Assembly (NCBI GenBank): GCA_030531595.1
Contig: JAUNND010000010.1
Span: 1-46,724 of the forward strand
Source of the DNA: Eubacteriales bacterium
GTDB taxonomy: Bacteria; Bacillota; Clostridia; Oscillospirales; Oscillospiraceae
DNA length: 46,724 bases
Reading direction: 5' to 3'
Part shown: piece by piece, positions 7,000 to 15,141 of the stretch
How the letters are laid out: each line of letters begins with the position of its first letter
Numbering within the stretch: the first letter of the stretch is position 1
Program-made: the position numbers and the translations under genes
The notes under the pieces: model-generated
The model's database searches: none
Seen by the model: only the letters and a program-made list of their open reading frames with translations
Told to the model about the DNA's origin: nothing

Positions 7000-7080
7000 G
7001 AGTCAATGGGGACGGTTCTCATTGACTCACTCTTGAGTTTGGTTTTCGTTTGAGTCAAAAAGAACCGTCCCTATTGACTC
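7000..7080. repeat. REP-like double palindrome with GGGGACGGTTCTC loop
   Basis: A 29-base unit at 7000-7028 (GAGTCAAT, loop GGGGACGGTTCTC, ATTGACTC) is repeated in inverted orientation at 7052-7080 with few changes. Each unit is itself a hairpin. The GGGACGGTTCT signature is typical of dispersed REP-type elements in Clostridia that are thought to be moved by REP-associated tyrosine transposases; that link is from general knowledge, no transposase is seen here. The right end directly abuts the MATE remnant. Confidence 0.8.
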
Positions 7081-7655
7081 CCTTATCAGAAGAATCGGGC
7101 AGATGAAATATTCGGACAAAGTGTGATCCTATCTCTCGGTATGGCTTTTTTACTGTTCATAGCTATGGTCATCGGTGAAAATGCCTATATTGCCGGTCTG
7201 CATGTCTCGGATGAAGTTCGCGTTGAGATCGAGGCATTTTGGAAATATGAAAAGTACCGGATTGCGCTGGTTCCGATTATCTATTTGCTGCTGCAAATGC
7301 TTTATGCAGATACACTTATCTGCAACATATCAAACGCAGTTTTATTTTTCTTCGGAATAAGCTTATCTGTTCTTTTTTCAAAGCTATACGGTACAACGGG
7401 CGTGGGTCTCGGAATGTGCATCGGCACGGCTTTAGCCATTCTTGTCTTATGCATACACTTCTTTGAAATAAAGTGCATTTTTAAATTTAAATGGCATCTT
7501 TCGTGGACGGTTCTGCGTTTGACCTTACCGATGCAGATACGGATATAGAGAGCTTTGAACAGTATATCTATAACTGTATGCTTCAATCCTATGATCACCG
7601 TCAATATCTTCTGACCGTGGACTACAATCGAAGTGTATTTTCTTATGCTGTTTGA
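7081..7655 (+). pseudogene. MATE-type transporter remnant, 5' truncated and frameshifted
   Basis: An open frame from 7081 reads through NRADEIFGQSVILSLGMAFL, then several hydrophobic segments including LFSKLYGTTGVGLGMCIGTA, resembling the middle of a MATE/flippase-like protein. It has no proper start: its upstream part is replaced by the REP-like palindrome ending at 7080. The frame stops at 7548, while another frame from about 7497 stays open to 7655 with a sensible composition (FVDGSAFDLTDADTDIESFE, then YIYNCMLQSYDHRQYLL), consistent with a frameshift into a second, soluble part that I do not recognise. Best read as decay after insertion. Confidence 0.65.
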
Positions 7656-7712
7656 CAGGCACTGTGCCGGTATCGTAAAAAGCTTTTTATTATTTCTTTC
7701 CGGCAGAATAAT

Positions 7713-7746
7713 CGGACGAACCGAAAACGGTCCGTCCGTTGTTTTT
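7713..7746 (+). terminator. Terminator at end of accessory patch
   Basis: Arms CGGACGAACCG (7713-7723) and CGGTCCGTCCG (7728-7738), one mismatch, AAAA loop, followed by TTGTTTTT. It overlaps the 3' end of the convergent gene. Confidence 0.7.
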
Positions 7747-8734
7747 ACTCTCTTCTTATCGCTTTACAGCACGATCTGTAAAGCCTTATTACGGTATAAC
7801 ACATCACGACAAGGCTTACCGCCATGATCGCATAGCACCTTATGTACCAGTCGCCGTGGCGCTGTACAAAGTATTCGGACAGTCCCACGCCCGCGAGAGA
7901 GGCAAACCACACTATCCAGCAGATAAAATGCAGCGGTCTTCTGCCGTTTATGCGAATCGACCAGACACTGTAATAGATAACAAGTCCGAGAATGGAGAGA
8001 GCCGCTATCATCTGCACGATACTGACAAAGCCGTTGAAGTGCATATAGCTCGAGTCGTTGCGAAGCGAGTCCATAATGAGCTCTACCGCGCTGTGGAGCA
8101 GCAGAAACATTCTTGCCACATGACCGTCCTCACCGATATCGCCTTTCATGGGCTGGGAACGTGAGCGGCAGCAGAAGCGGTACAGCGCCAGAAATACAGC
8201 GAGCATGATAATAAACTGTACAAAGAATGTGGCGAAGCGGTAACTGCCGTCACTTCCCTGTGAGGCAAAGGGCAGACGCTGCAACAGCGGGTTTTCAACG
8301 GCTATTTTGGAGCGACAGGAGCCGTTGAACAGGGCGCTCAGGCGAATGAGCGCCACACACAGCGCACCGCCCGGCGCCACCGCATCCAGAAGCCTCGGGG
8401 CATTGTCGGTAAAGCCCAGCTTTTCAACGATCACCGCAGCCAGCCACGTACCGAAAACAGCGCCGGGCAGAACATAACCGCCACCGGAGTAATTCAACAG
8501 CGCACCGAATATGCTCTTGTACTGCTCCGCATGGCAGTACCAGTGGATAAGGCGGCAGAAGAACAGGGAGAGCACCACGGCGATCGGCAGCAGCAGCCAC
8601 ATCGCACGGCCGTTTCCCGCATAGGAGGTGTATAGCGATATACTGATCGCAAAACAGGCTGCCACGGCAAGGGCGATAATCACGCCGCTGTAATATATGA
8701 CGGTAGTGCCGGCAGAAATGAAGATGGGATTCAT
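7745..8734 (-). CDS. Lgt-fold membrane protein with degenerate active site
   Basis: A 329-residue polytopic membrane protein resembling prolipoprotein diacylglyceryl transferase (Lgt). Matching landmarks are SGGGYVLPGAVFG (Lgt: HGGL-containing turn), LLDAVAPGGALCVALIRLSALFNGS (Lgt: D..AP...A.GRIGNFING) and ELIMDSLRNDSSY...GFVSIVQMIAA (Lgt: E..R.D...G.LS.GQ). The histidine of the HGG motif is replaced by serine and the asparagine of GRIGN by alanine, so the normal transfer reaction may be lost or changed. Its start overlaps the stop of the phosphodiester glycosidase gene (ATGA), indicating coupled translation. Possibly a paralogue with another lipid or glycolipid substrate; that is inference. 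Confidence 0.7.
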   Translation of the reverse strand: MNPIFISAGTTVIYYSGVIIALAVAACFAISISLYTSYAGNGRAMWLLLPIAVVLSLFFCRLIHWYCHAEQYKSIFGALLNYSGGGYVLPGAVFGTWLAAVIVEKLGFTDNAPRLLDAVAPGGALCVALIRLSALFNGSCRSKIAVENPLLQRLPFASQGSDGSYRFATFFVQFIIMLAVFLALYRFCCRSRSQPMKGDIGEDGHVARMFLLLHSAVELIMDSLRNDSSYMHFNGFVSIVQMIAALSILGLVIYYSVWSIRINGRRPLHFICWIVWFASLAGVGLSEYFVQRHGDWYIRCYAIMAVSLVVMCYTVIRLYRSCCKAIRRE

Positions 8735-10224
8735 CGACTCACCTCCGATTCGGGAAGGGCGGTAGCAAAATAGATTATATCGGTGACGGTTCTCTCGGCG
8801 TTGAAGTCGATATAATTGATCGGCCTGCCGTTGAAAACGATCTCAGAGGTCTGACCGCCGTCAAGGTTATAAGCCTTCACGCAGCCCTTGGAATACATGA
8901 GCTCACCGAACTCGTTTACATTGCAGCGGGGATTTTGCCCGTTGCAGTGGTTGACGGTCATGTAAAGATAATGGAGATCATCCACCATACCTAAACCCGC
9001 ACGGGAATACTCAAGATTCATTTCGCCTATTGGGTAGCTGTCACAGTGCTGAAGCACACCGTTGTCCACAAGGATCGGACCGAATGAGAGGGAGAAGAGG
9101 ATATCGTTATCGGCAATATACTGCTGCATCTGATATTCGTCGGCAATGCTTCCCGCTTTCATGAACAGCATATCGCCCGCAGAGTTTATGAAGCAGTTAT
9201 CCAGCTTATCGGGAGAAAACCGGAAGAGCTGACGGTTGTATACCGTCACGCCGATCTGACGGAAGCCATAGAAATCCGCGTTCATCGCCACAACGGCGTT
9301 GGCTGAATCGGCAAGAGCTGAAGCGTAATTCTGGACTGAGCTTCCGTAGGCGTCTTCGGAGAGCTTTCGGCGGAGCTGAGAGCCGTCCGCGACTTTTATC
9401 TCCGCAACGGTCGCACTGCGATTGTTTATCTTCTCACGCCAGACGATGGCGAGGATAGTTGCGTCGCGGTAGTAGTAGACGTTGTTGTCGGGGTAGAAGT
9501 CAAGATTAGGATTCCACACCATCGTCTGCCCTTTCAGCAGATCGGCAGCGTCATCGATGACCGCCTGCACCTCTGCCATGTTGGTGGTGACGCCGAAAGC
9601 GGCCTCGTTGGGTCTGGGAGCGGAGACTGCCTCTTCGGGAATTGTGTAAAGCTTACGTATATAAGTCAGCTCTCCGAGCGCCTCGCTTTTCACATTGTTG
9701 AGGAAAACGTCCATCGTTTTGACGAGATTTGCGGTTTTGCGCACAGAGGAGGCTGTGACCGCGCCGGCATCCGGGTGGACGTTGACCGTTATCCACAGCA
9801 GTACCGCAAGGACGACCGGCACACAGATCAGAGAAACTATCGTCCGAACGGGGCCGGAAGCCGTTCTTCTGCGCTCTTTTTTCTTTTCAAGATATTCGTC
9901 GATATACTCTCTGGGCGCTTTTACTTCACGGACCCGGCGGGAAACGGCGGGCTTTTCGGCTTTTTTGCGCGGCGGAGCATTTCTTTCGCGTTCTTCGCTC
10001 TTTTCGCGCTCCCGGCGCGGCTCTGCCTTCGGCGGCACGGGAGCTTTTTCCCGCGGACGCGCCGCTTCCGCTGCCGGACGCGGCTCACTCCGCAATCTCG
10101 GGCTTTGCGGCTTTGCGCTTTCCGTCCGGGGTTTAGACGGCTCGAACGATGTGATCGACTCGCTGTAATCTGCAAATTCCGCCAGTATGTCGTCTATATT
10201 GTAATCATTCATATGTTCGCTCAT
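8731..10224 (-). CDS. Membrane-anchored phosphodiester glycosidase (NAGPA-type)
   Basis: A 497-residue protein from the ATG at 10224 (MSEHMNDYNIDDILAEF), preceded by GGAGGT; the longer frame to 10317 has no ribosome site. It has three parts: a cytoplasmic N-terminal about 120 residues very rich in Pro, Arg, Lys and Glu; one membrane helix (VSLICVPVVLAVLLWITVNV); and an extracytoplasmic domain with the NAGPA (phosphodiester glycosidase) blocks VVAMNADFYGF, FGPILVDNGV, YSRAGLGMVD, LYMTVNHCNG and AYNLDGGQTSEIVFNG. This family removes a sugar from sugar-phosphodiesters. The N-terminal IDDILAEF resembles the very C-terminus of the second LspA in this window. It is the middle gene of a three-gene operon. 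Confidence 0.85.
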   Translation of the reverse strand: MSEHMNDYNIDDILAEFADYSESITSFEPSKPRTESAKPQSPRLRSEPRPAAEAARPREKAPVPPKAEPRREREKSEERERNAPPRKKAEKPAVSRRVREVKAPREYIDEYLEKKKERRRTASGPVRTIVSLICVPVVLAVLLWITVNVHPDAGAVTASSVRKTANLVKTMDVFLNNVKSEALGELTYIRKLYTIPEEAVSAPRPNEAAFGVTTNMAEVQAVIDDAADLLKGQTMVWNPNLDFYPDNNVYYYRDATILAIVWREKINNRSATVAEIKVADGSQLRRKLSEDAYGSSVQNYASALADSANAVVAMNADFYGFRQIGVTVYNRQLFRFSPDKLDNCFINSAGDMLFMKAGSIADEYQMQQYIADNDILFSLSFGPILVDNGVLQHCDSYPIGEMNLEYSRAGLGMVDDLHYLYMTVNHCNGQNPRCNVNEFGELMYSKGCVKAYNLDGGQTSEIVFNGRPINYIDFNAERTVTDIIYFATALPESEVSR

Positions 10225-10243
10225 ACTTACCTCCGATATGGGA

Positions 10244-11068
10244 TCACTGCAGCGTTCCGCCTGAGATCGCATTGAGAAGCGCGGGATCGGAAACGATATA
10301 CCATTGTCCGTTTTCATATTCCAGCTCTACGTTTATCTGTTCGGTCGCATAGTATATCTCCGGCCGGTCGAGCAGCTTTTCCACAGCCTGAGAGTAGGCT
10401 CTGTCCGTGACCTCGGGCAGATACCTGTCGTCGGCGTCATATATCTGATTGCGCGGAGTCTCCTCCACGATCTTTTCGATGTTGCTGTTCACAAGCTCCG
10501 GTATGTCACGGCTCAATTCACCGATATCGAGGTACTTTACGCGCACGGGTATGAAAGCCGTCAGCTTGCTGACCGTGGCGCTGCCCATGATCGTGTAGTC
10601 ATAGCTTTCCTTCAAAGCCTCATAGACAGCTTCCCCTATCTCATCCTCGGGGGCGTTCTCAAGACCGAGACCGGCATAATCGGAAAGGCAGTCATAAGCT
10701 GTGGTATAGCTGCCCGTTTTGACGGCGTTGAAAAAATCGACCACCGTGTCTTTCGGATCACCAACGGGCTTTGTGTAAACAGTACCCACATTGTAGCCCA
10801 GCGCCGCAATTATCAGAGCTATCCCCGCAAGCAGGATCGCAAGGATCGCCCATGGGACATTGGCGTGGCCGGTCTTTCCCTGCCGCACGATAAATGCCAT
10901 GGCTGTAAAGCAGACCACAAGTACAGCGAGCATTATGATCGCAATCGACAGTCCGTTTTCCTTTACGGGCGCCGTATCTACAAAGGTCTGTGCAAACGCA
11001 GACGGCGCAAAGCACAGCGACGCACACACGGTGCCTGCCGCACAGACGGAGAATTTGAAATTCTTCAT
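10244..11068 (-). CDS. Exported or membrane protein of unknown function, first gene of envelope operon
   Basis: A 274-residue protein not recognised with confidence. It has a signal peptide (MKNFKFSVCAAGTVCASLCF...AFA), a membrane segment around residues 42-62, a second near 74-95 (ILAILLAGIALIIAALG), then a soluble C-terminal domain starting GDPKDTVVDFFNAVKTGSYTTAYDCLSDY, which has the look of an NTF2-like or DUF4878-type fold (short helix, then paired strands ending VELEYENGQWYIVSDP). AGGAGAAGG precedes the ATG. It lies 19 bases before the phosphodiester glycosidase gene, so the two are probably co-expressed in envelope work. Confidence 0.7.
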   Translation of the reverse strand: MKNFKFSVCAAGTVCASLCFAPSAFAQTFVDTAPVKENGLSIAIIMLAVLVVCFTAMAFIVRQGKTGHANVPWAILAILLAGIALIIAALGYNVGTVYTKPVGDPKDTVVDFFNAVKTGSYTTAYDCLSDYAGLGLENAPEDEIGEAVYEALKESYDYTIMGSATVSKLTAFIPVRVKYLDIGELSRDIPELVNSNIEKIVEETPRNQIYDADDRYLPEVTDRAYSQAVEKLLDRPEIYYATEQINVELEYENGQWYIVSDPALLNAISGGTLQ

Positions 11069-11104
11069 GTCCTTCTCCTGTTGTTAACATAATCTTATTA
11101 GCTT

Positions 11105-11132
11105 ATTATATCATAAAAGCCGATAATTGCAA
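11105..11132 (-). promoter_or_regulatory. Promoter of the envelope operon
   Basis: On the minus strand TTGCAA (11132-11127), 16 bases, TATAAT (11110-11105). It abuts the pnp terminator, so the operon is separated from pnp. Confidence 0.75.
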
Positions 11133-11167
11133 GAAAAAATCTCCGGCATCGGAATGATACCGGAGAT
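11133..11167 (-). terminator. pnp terminator
   Basis: Minus-strand stem ATCTCCGGTATC / GATGCCGGAGAT (11167-11156 and 11150-11139), one G-U pair, followed by a T-run ending near 11133. Confidence 0.9.
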
Positions 11168-11189
11168 ATTGTCATCTGCTTTTGATTGC

Positions 11190-13307
11190 TTACTTCTCGC
11201 CGCGCTCGCGGAGGGCGTCCTTGCGGCTGAGGTCGATGCCCTTGGGACCGACGTTCATGACCTTGACCCAGGTCATATCGCCGATCTTGAGGACGTCTTC
11301 GACCTTCTCGGTGCGCTTGAACTCAAGATCCTTGATCTTGATAAGACCGTCCTTGCCGGGGGCAAGCTCGACCCATGCGCCGAAATCGGAGCGGATATTG
11401 GACACCTTGCCGTAGTAGAGTGCGCCGACCTCGGGCTCGAACACGATCTGCTCGATGGTGGTGCGGGCTGCGCGGCACGCCTCAATATCGGAGGAGGCGA
11501 TGAAGATGGTGCCGTCGTCGTTGATGTCGATCTTGCAGCCGGTGTCGGCGGTGATCTTCTGGATGACCTTGCCGCCGGAGCCGATGACCTCGCGGATCTT
11601 GTCGGGGTTGATCTGCATCTGAATCATCTTGGGTGCGGACTTTGCCAGCTCCCTGCGAGGCTCTGCGATAGCCTTGAGCATGATGGCGTCGAGTATCTGG
11701 AAGCGGGCTTCCTTGGTGATGGCGAAGGCTTCCTTGACTATCTCGTGCTTTAAGCCGTCGTTCTTGAGGTCCATTTGGATGGCAGTAATGCCCTGCTTGG
11801 TGCCGGCTACCTTGAAGTCCATCTCGCCGTGGAAGTCCTCAACGCCCTGGATGTCGATGAAGGTGGTGAAGTCGTCGCCGTCCTGGATAAGACCGCAGGA
11901 GATACCGGCAACGGGAGCCTTGATGGGGACGCCCGCGTCCATAAGGGCGAGAGTCGTGCCGCAGATGGAGCCCTGAGAGGTGGAGCCGTTGGAGGAGAGG
12001 ACTTCGGAGACTACGCGGATGGCATAGGGGAAATCTTCAACGGAGGGGATAACGGATTCCAGAGCTTTCTCGACCAGAGCGCCGTGACCGTACTCGCGTC
12101 TGCCGGTGGAACGGCTGGCACGGGCTTCGCCGGTGGAGTAGGAGGGCATATTGTAGTGGTGCATGAAGCGCTTCTCTTCCTCTTCCCAGATGGTGTCGAG
12201 CTTCTGGGAGTCGGCAAGCGTGGAGAGCGTGGCGATAGACAGAACCTGTGTCTGACCGCGGGTAAAGAGACCCGAGCCGTGGACAACGGGCAGAACGCCG
12301 ACTTCGGCTGCCAGAGGTCTGATTTCGTTCATGGCACGGCCGTCAACGCGTTTGCCGGCGAGCAGCCACTTCTTGACGACCTTTTTCTGCAGCTTGTAGA
12401 GAATCTCGTCCATGTAGTTCATGAGGTCGGGATGCTCTTCGCCGTACTTTTCCTCGACCATGGTGACCCAGTCATTGACACGGGCTTCACGGACGTTCTT
12501 GTCGTCGGTATCCATGCAGTATTCCATGGACTCGAACTCGTTCTCAACGAGCTTTTCAAACAGCACATCGTCAAATGCGGCGTGCTCATACTCAAACTTG
12601 GGCTTGCCGATCTCATTGACCATCTGATCAATAAGATCGAGAACAGGCTGCAGATGCTCATGCGCCTGAACGATGCCCTCGTACATGACGTCATCGGGGA
12701 CCTGATCCGCCTCGGACTCGATCATGACGATCTTCTTGTGGGTGGCGGCGATGGTGGTGGTCATGCGGTTGGTCTCACGCTCGGCCTTGGTGGGGTTGAA
12801 GAGGAACTTTTCGCCGTCCCAACCGAGGACGATGCCGGCGATAGGGCCATTGAAGGGAACATCGGAGATGGAGACTGCGGCGGAAGCGCCGATCATGGCG
12901 GTGATCTCGGGAGAGCAGTCGCGGTCAACAGTCAGAACATCGCAGGAGACGACAACGTCGTTGCGAAGGTCACTGGGGAACAGAGGACGCATGGGGCGGT
13001 CGATAAGGCGGCTTGCCAGAACCGCAGGCAGAGAGGGCTTACCCTCACGGCGCATGAACGAGCCGGGGATGCGGCCGACAGCGTAGAGCTTTTCGTTGAA
13101 GTCGACGGCGAGAGGGAAGTAATCGATGCCGTCCTTGGGACGTGCGGAAGCGGTGCAGGTGACCAGAACGGTGGTCTCACCGTACTTGACCAGAACTGCG
13201 GCATTGCACAGCTCAGCCAGCTTTCCGACCTCCATGGACAGGGGGCGGCCTTCATACATCATTTCATACTTTTTGTAGTTGGGGAACTGTTTGTTTGTGA
13301 TGATCAT
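11190..13307 (-). CDS. pnp: Polyribonucleotide nucleotidyltransferase (PNPase)
   Basis: Phosphorolytic 3'-5' exoribonuclease of the RNA degradation machinery. At 705 residues it has the full family layout: first RNase PH domain (MEVGKLAELCNAAVLVKYGE, GSFMRREGKPS), all-helical linker, second catalytic PH domain (VDGRAMNEIRPL, GSGLFTRGQTQ, FHGEMDFKVAGT), KH domain (IREVIGSGGKVIQKITADTG) and S1 domain (YYGKVSNIRSDFGAWVEL...GLIKIKDL). A good AAGGAG precedes the ATG. Order rpsO-pnp is conserved in bacteria, but here a 166-bp repeat element separates the two genes and begins 24 bases before the pnp start. Confidence 0.97.
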   Translation of the reverse strand: MIITNKQFPNYKKYEMMYEGRPLSMEVGKLAELCNAAVLVKYGETTVLVTCTASARPKDGIDYFPLAVDFNEKLYAVGRIPGSFMRREGKPSLPAVLASRLIDRPMRPLFPSDLRNDVVVSCDVLTVDRDCSPEITAMIGASAAVSISDVPFNGPIAGIVLGWDGEKFLFNPTKAERETNRMTTTIAATHKKIVMIESEADQVPDDVMYEGIVQAHEHLQPVLDLIDQMVNEIGKPKFEYEHAAFDDVLFEKLVENEFESMEYCMDTDDKNVREARVNDWVTMVEEKYGEEHPDLMNYMDEILYKLQKKVVKKWLLAGKRVDGRAMNEIRPLAAEVGVLPVVHGSGLFTRGQTQVLSIATLSTLADSQKLDTIWEEEEKRFMHHYNMPSYSTGEARASRSTGRREYGHGALVEKALESVIPSVEDFPYAIRVVSEVLSSNGSTSQGSICGTTLALMDAGVPIKAPVAGISCGLIQDGDDFTTFIDIQGVEDFHGEMDFKVAGTKQGITAIQMDLKNDGLKHEIVKEAFAITKEARFQILDAIMLKAIAEPRRELAKSAPKMIQMQINPDKIREVIGSGGKVIQKITADTGCKIDINDDGTIFIASSDIEACRAARTTIEQIVFEPEVGALYYGKVSNIRSDFGAWVELAPGKDGLIKIKDLEFKRTEKVEDVLKIGDMTWVKVMNVGPKGIDLSRKDALRERGEK

Positions 13308-13330
13308 ACGTTTCTCCTTATATTTTTTCT

Positions 13331-13496
13331 CTTTCCGATACTCAGTACTTAGAAAAGGAATTTCAAATCCGTAGGGCGGGGGCTTGCTCCCGCCGAAAAG
13401 TTAAAGCTTCTGCATATCTGCGACGGGAGACAGCCAGCGCCCTACGGTTCAGTTTTAAGGGTAATCCCTTTTCTAAATACTAAGCTGATCGGAAAG
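13331..13496. mobile_element. MITE-like element, copy B, between rpsO and pnp
   Basis: Outer ends CTTTCCGAT (13331-13339) and ATCGGAAAG (13488-13496) are complementary; next inside, AGTACTTAGAAAAGGAATT (13344-13362) pairs with 13463-13481 with two mismatches. The centre (13369-13395 and a degraded arm to 13447) is the same GC-rich GTAGGGCGGGGGCTTGCTCC core as copy A. The terminal repeats differ completely from copies A and D. No ORF. Confidence 0.78.
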
Positions 13497-13507
13497 CGTT
13501 ATATAAT

Positions 13508-13535
13508 GAATACTGAAGACTGAAAAATGAATAAT
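13508..13535. repeat. Four heptamers (GAATACT-like)
   Basis: gaatact, gaagact, gaaaaat, gaataat follow one another with a strict 7-base period, between copy B and the rpsO terminator. Compare the (GTGTGGA)n tracts at 20477-20504 and 22415-22435. Confidence 0.6.
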
Positions 13536-13539
13536 AAAA

Positions 13540-13572
13540 TATGGAGAGACAGTATTCACTTGTCTCTCCATA
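13540..13572 (-). terminator. rpsO terminator
   Basis: TATGGAGAGACA / TGTCTCTCCATA (13540-13551 and 13561-13572) is a perfect 12-bp stem. On the minus strand TTTTATTATT follows, so it would end or attenuate rpsO transcripts before pnp. Confidence 0.88.
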
Positions 13573-13603
13573 AAAACCTTCATAATCCTCGGAAAAGCTG
13601 AAA

Positions 13604-13870
13604 TTACTTACGGATGTTCAGCTTTGCAATGATTGCACGGTAACGCTCGATATCCTTCTTGGCCATGTAGTCAAGGAGGCGGCGGCGCTTACCGACCATC
13701 TTGTACATACCCAGACGGCTGTGGTCGTCATTGGGGTGAGACTTGAGATGCTCGGTCAGCTCACGGATACGCTCGGTGAGAATAGCGACCTGAACTTCGG
13801 GAGAACCGGTGTCGCCCTCGTGCAGAGCGTTTTCGGTCATGACCTGAGACTTCATTTCCTTAGTGATCAT
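13604..13870 (-). CDS. rpsO: 30S ribosomal protein S15
   Basis: An 88-residue protein with the S15 fold and signatures [48 protein letters not shown] and a basic C-terminus. S15 is a primary binder of the 16S rRNA central domain. AAGGGGAT lies upstream of the ATG at 13870. Preceded by a consensus promoter and structured leader; followed by a terminator and, beyond a repeat element, by pnp. Confidence 0.97.
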   Translation of the reverse strand: MITKEMKSQVMTENALHEGDTGSPEVQVAILTERIRELTEHLKSHPNDDHSRLGMYKMVGKRRRLLDYMAKKDIERYRAIIAKLNIRK

Positions 13871-14013
13871 TGGATAAATCCCCTTTCAAATATTTACTAT
13901 ACCCTGCGTCTGAGCCATGGGCCGAAAGGTCACCGCGTAAGCGGCATGAACCCCATAGCCGAGAGTGCGGGCGCATACTGGTGTATAATATCATTATGCC
14001 CGATATATGTCAA
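13871..14013 (-). promoter_or_regulatory. rpsO promoter and structured leader (possible S15 autoregulatory RNA)
   Basis: TTGACA (14013-14008), 17 bases, TATTAT (13990-13985) on the minus strand. The roughly 107-base leader has self-complementary parts: CCGC-TTAC-GCGG, and CTATGGG against CCCATGG. S15 represses its own translation through leader RNAs of several unrelated folds; identity with a known fold is not shown. Confidence 0.65.
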
Positions 14014-14101
14014 TAAAAATCTCATGATAACTCATAAAATTTTCGCAAAATTTTTGCAGACACGCGGTCACGGAACTTACAGCGGCACTGTGAGAAAACA
14101 T

Positions 14102-14129
14102 TTGCAACTCGCGCAGAAAATGTTATACT
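14102..14129 (+). promoter_or_regulatory. Promoter of AEC transporter gene
   Basis: TTGCAA (14102-14107), 16 bases, TATACT (14124-14129), overlapping a short ACTGTTAACAGT palindrome (14127-14138) near the expected start of transcription, a possible operator. Confidence 0.7.
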
Positions 14130-14153
14130 GTTAACAGTAAAGGAGGGTCGCCC

Positions 14154-15080
14154 ATGGAAGTACTGAAATCTGTTCTGCCCGTCGTCGTGCTGCTCATAGC
14201 GGGCATGATACTCCGTGAAAAAAAGCTTATTTCGGACAGGGGGATAGAGGGTCTTCAAGCTCTCGTCATGAACATCACTCTTCCGGCGGGATTATTCGCG
14301 GCGTTTTATAAGACAACTCTTACCCTGCAGGAGCTTATTCTGCCGCTGACGATGTTCGTGCTCGTGACAGCGGGAATATTTCTCGCCCGTCCTTTATGCA
14401 AAGTATTCAGAGAAAGGGACGAATATGTGCCGTTTCTCTCCTCGGGCTATGAATTCGGTATGCTCGGCTACGCGCTGATGACAATTTTAGCGGGTGCGGA
14501 CAACATCACGACACTTGCCGTGATGGATATCGGACAGTGCTTCGCGGTGTTTACGGTGTATGTCGGTCTGCTCAAGGGCATGACGGGCGAAAAGCAGAGT
14601 GCCGGACAGGTCATTAAAGGTCTTGTTACAACGCCCGTTCTCGTGGCGATCGTTGCGGGTGCGCTCATCGGTGTGACGGGTCTGGGCGGTCTGACGGAAA
14701 AAATCGGCATAAGCCCGCTGATCGACAGTATATGCTCCTTTGCCTCCGCTCCCACCAGTGCCGCTATCCTTGTCGTCATCGGCTACCGCATGAACTTCAA
14801 GGGGCTGGATATAAAGCGCGTGGGCAGGGCGTGCCTTATCCGCGTGATATTGCAGGGCGTTTTCGCTGCGGCCGTTCTTGGACTGTTCGCTCTTGTGGGC
14901 GGTGTGTGCAGCGAGCGTCTCACCACTTTCACGCTGATACTCGCCATCACTCTTCCTCCACCGTTTGTTCTCCCGCTCTACATAGAAGAAGATGAAAAAA
15001 AGGAGTTTTACTCCCTTACGATCTCGGCGTATACAGTCATTTCAATAGCCGCCTTCGCAGTGCTCACGGCGTTATACTGA
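14154..15080 (+). CDS. AEC-family (auxin efflux carrier-like) transporter
   Basis: A 308-residue membrane protein with about ten helices in two repeats. LLIAGMILREKKLIS and LVMNITLPAGLFAAF are the opening blocks of the AEC/MdcF family; each half has a broken helix with prolines (ITLPAGL; LPPPFVLPLYI). Bacterial members move dicarboxylates such as malonate or malate, but the substrate cannot be read here. AGGAGGG precedes the ATG at 14154. Single-gene unit ended by a terminator shared with the end of rsmG. Confidence 0.88.
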   Translation: MEVLKSVLPVVVLLIAGMILREKKLISDRGIEGLQALVMNITLPAGLFAAFYKTTLTLQELILPLTMFVLVTAGIFLARPLCKVFRERDEYVPFLSSGYEFGMLGYALMTILAGADNITTLAVMDIGQCFAVFTVYVGLLKGMTGEKQSAGQVIKGLVTTPVLVAIVAGALIGVTGLGGLTEKIGISPLIDSICSFASAPTSAAILVVIGYRMNFKGLDIKRVGRACLIRVILQGVFAAAVLGLFALVGGVCSERLTTFTLILAITLPPPFVLPLYIEEDEKKEFYSLTISAYTVISIAAFAVLTALY

Positions 15081-15115
15081 GCTCCATTGATCCTTTTGTA
15101 CATATTTCTTCACCG

Positions 15116-15141
15116 GCAGCCGCTTAGAGCGGCTGCTTTTT
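15116..15141 (+). terminator. Terminator of AEC gene, overlapping rsmG 3' end
   Basis: GCAGCCGCT-TAG-AGCGGCTGC (15116-15136) followed by TTTTT. The stem also encodes the last codons and stop of rsmG on the other strand. Confidence 0.88.

Noticed and set aside
7739..8164. Plus-strand open frame of 141 codons opposite the Lgt-fold gene
   Set aside because: Shadow; the minus-strand gene has membrane helices, family motifs and ATGA coupling.
11775..13352. Plus-strand open frame of 525 codons opposite pnp
   Set aside because: Long only because the pnp codon pattern leaves few stops on the other strand; composition rich in Gly/Asp/Val with no domain, while pnp is unmistakable.
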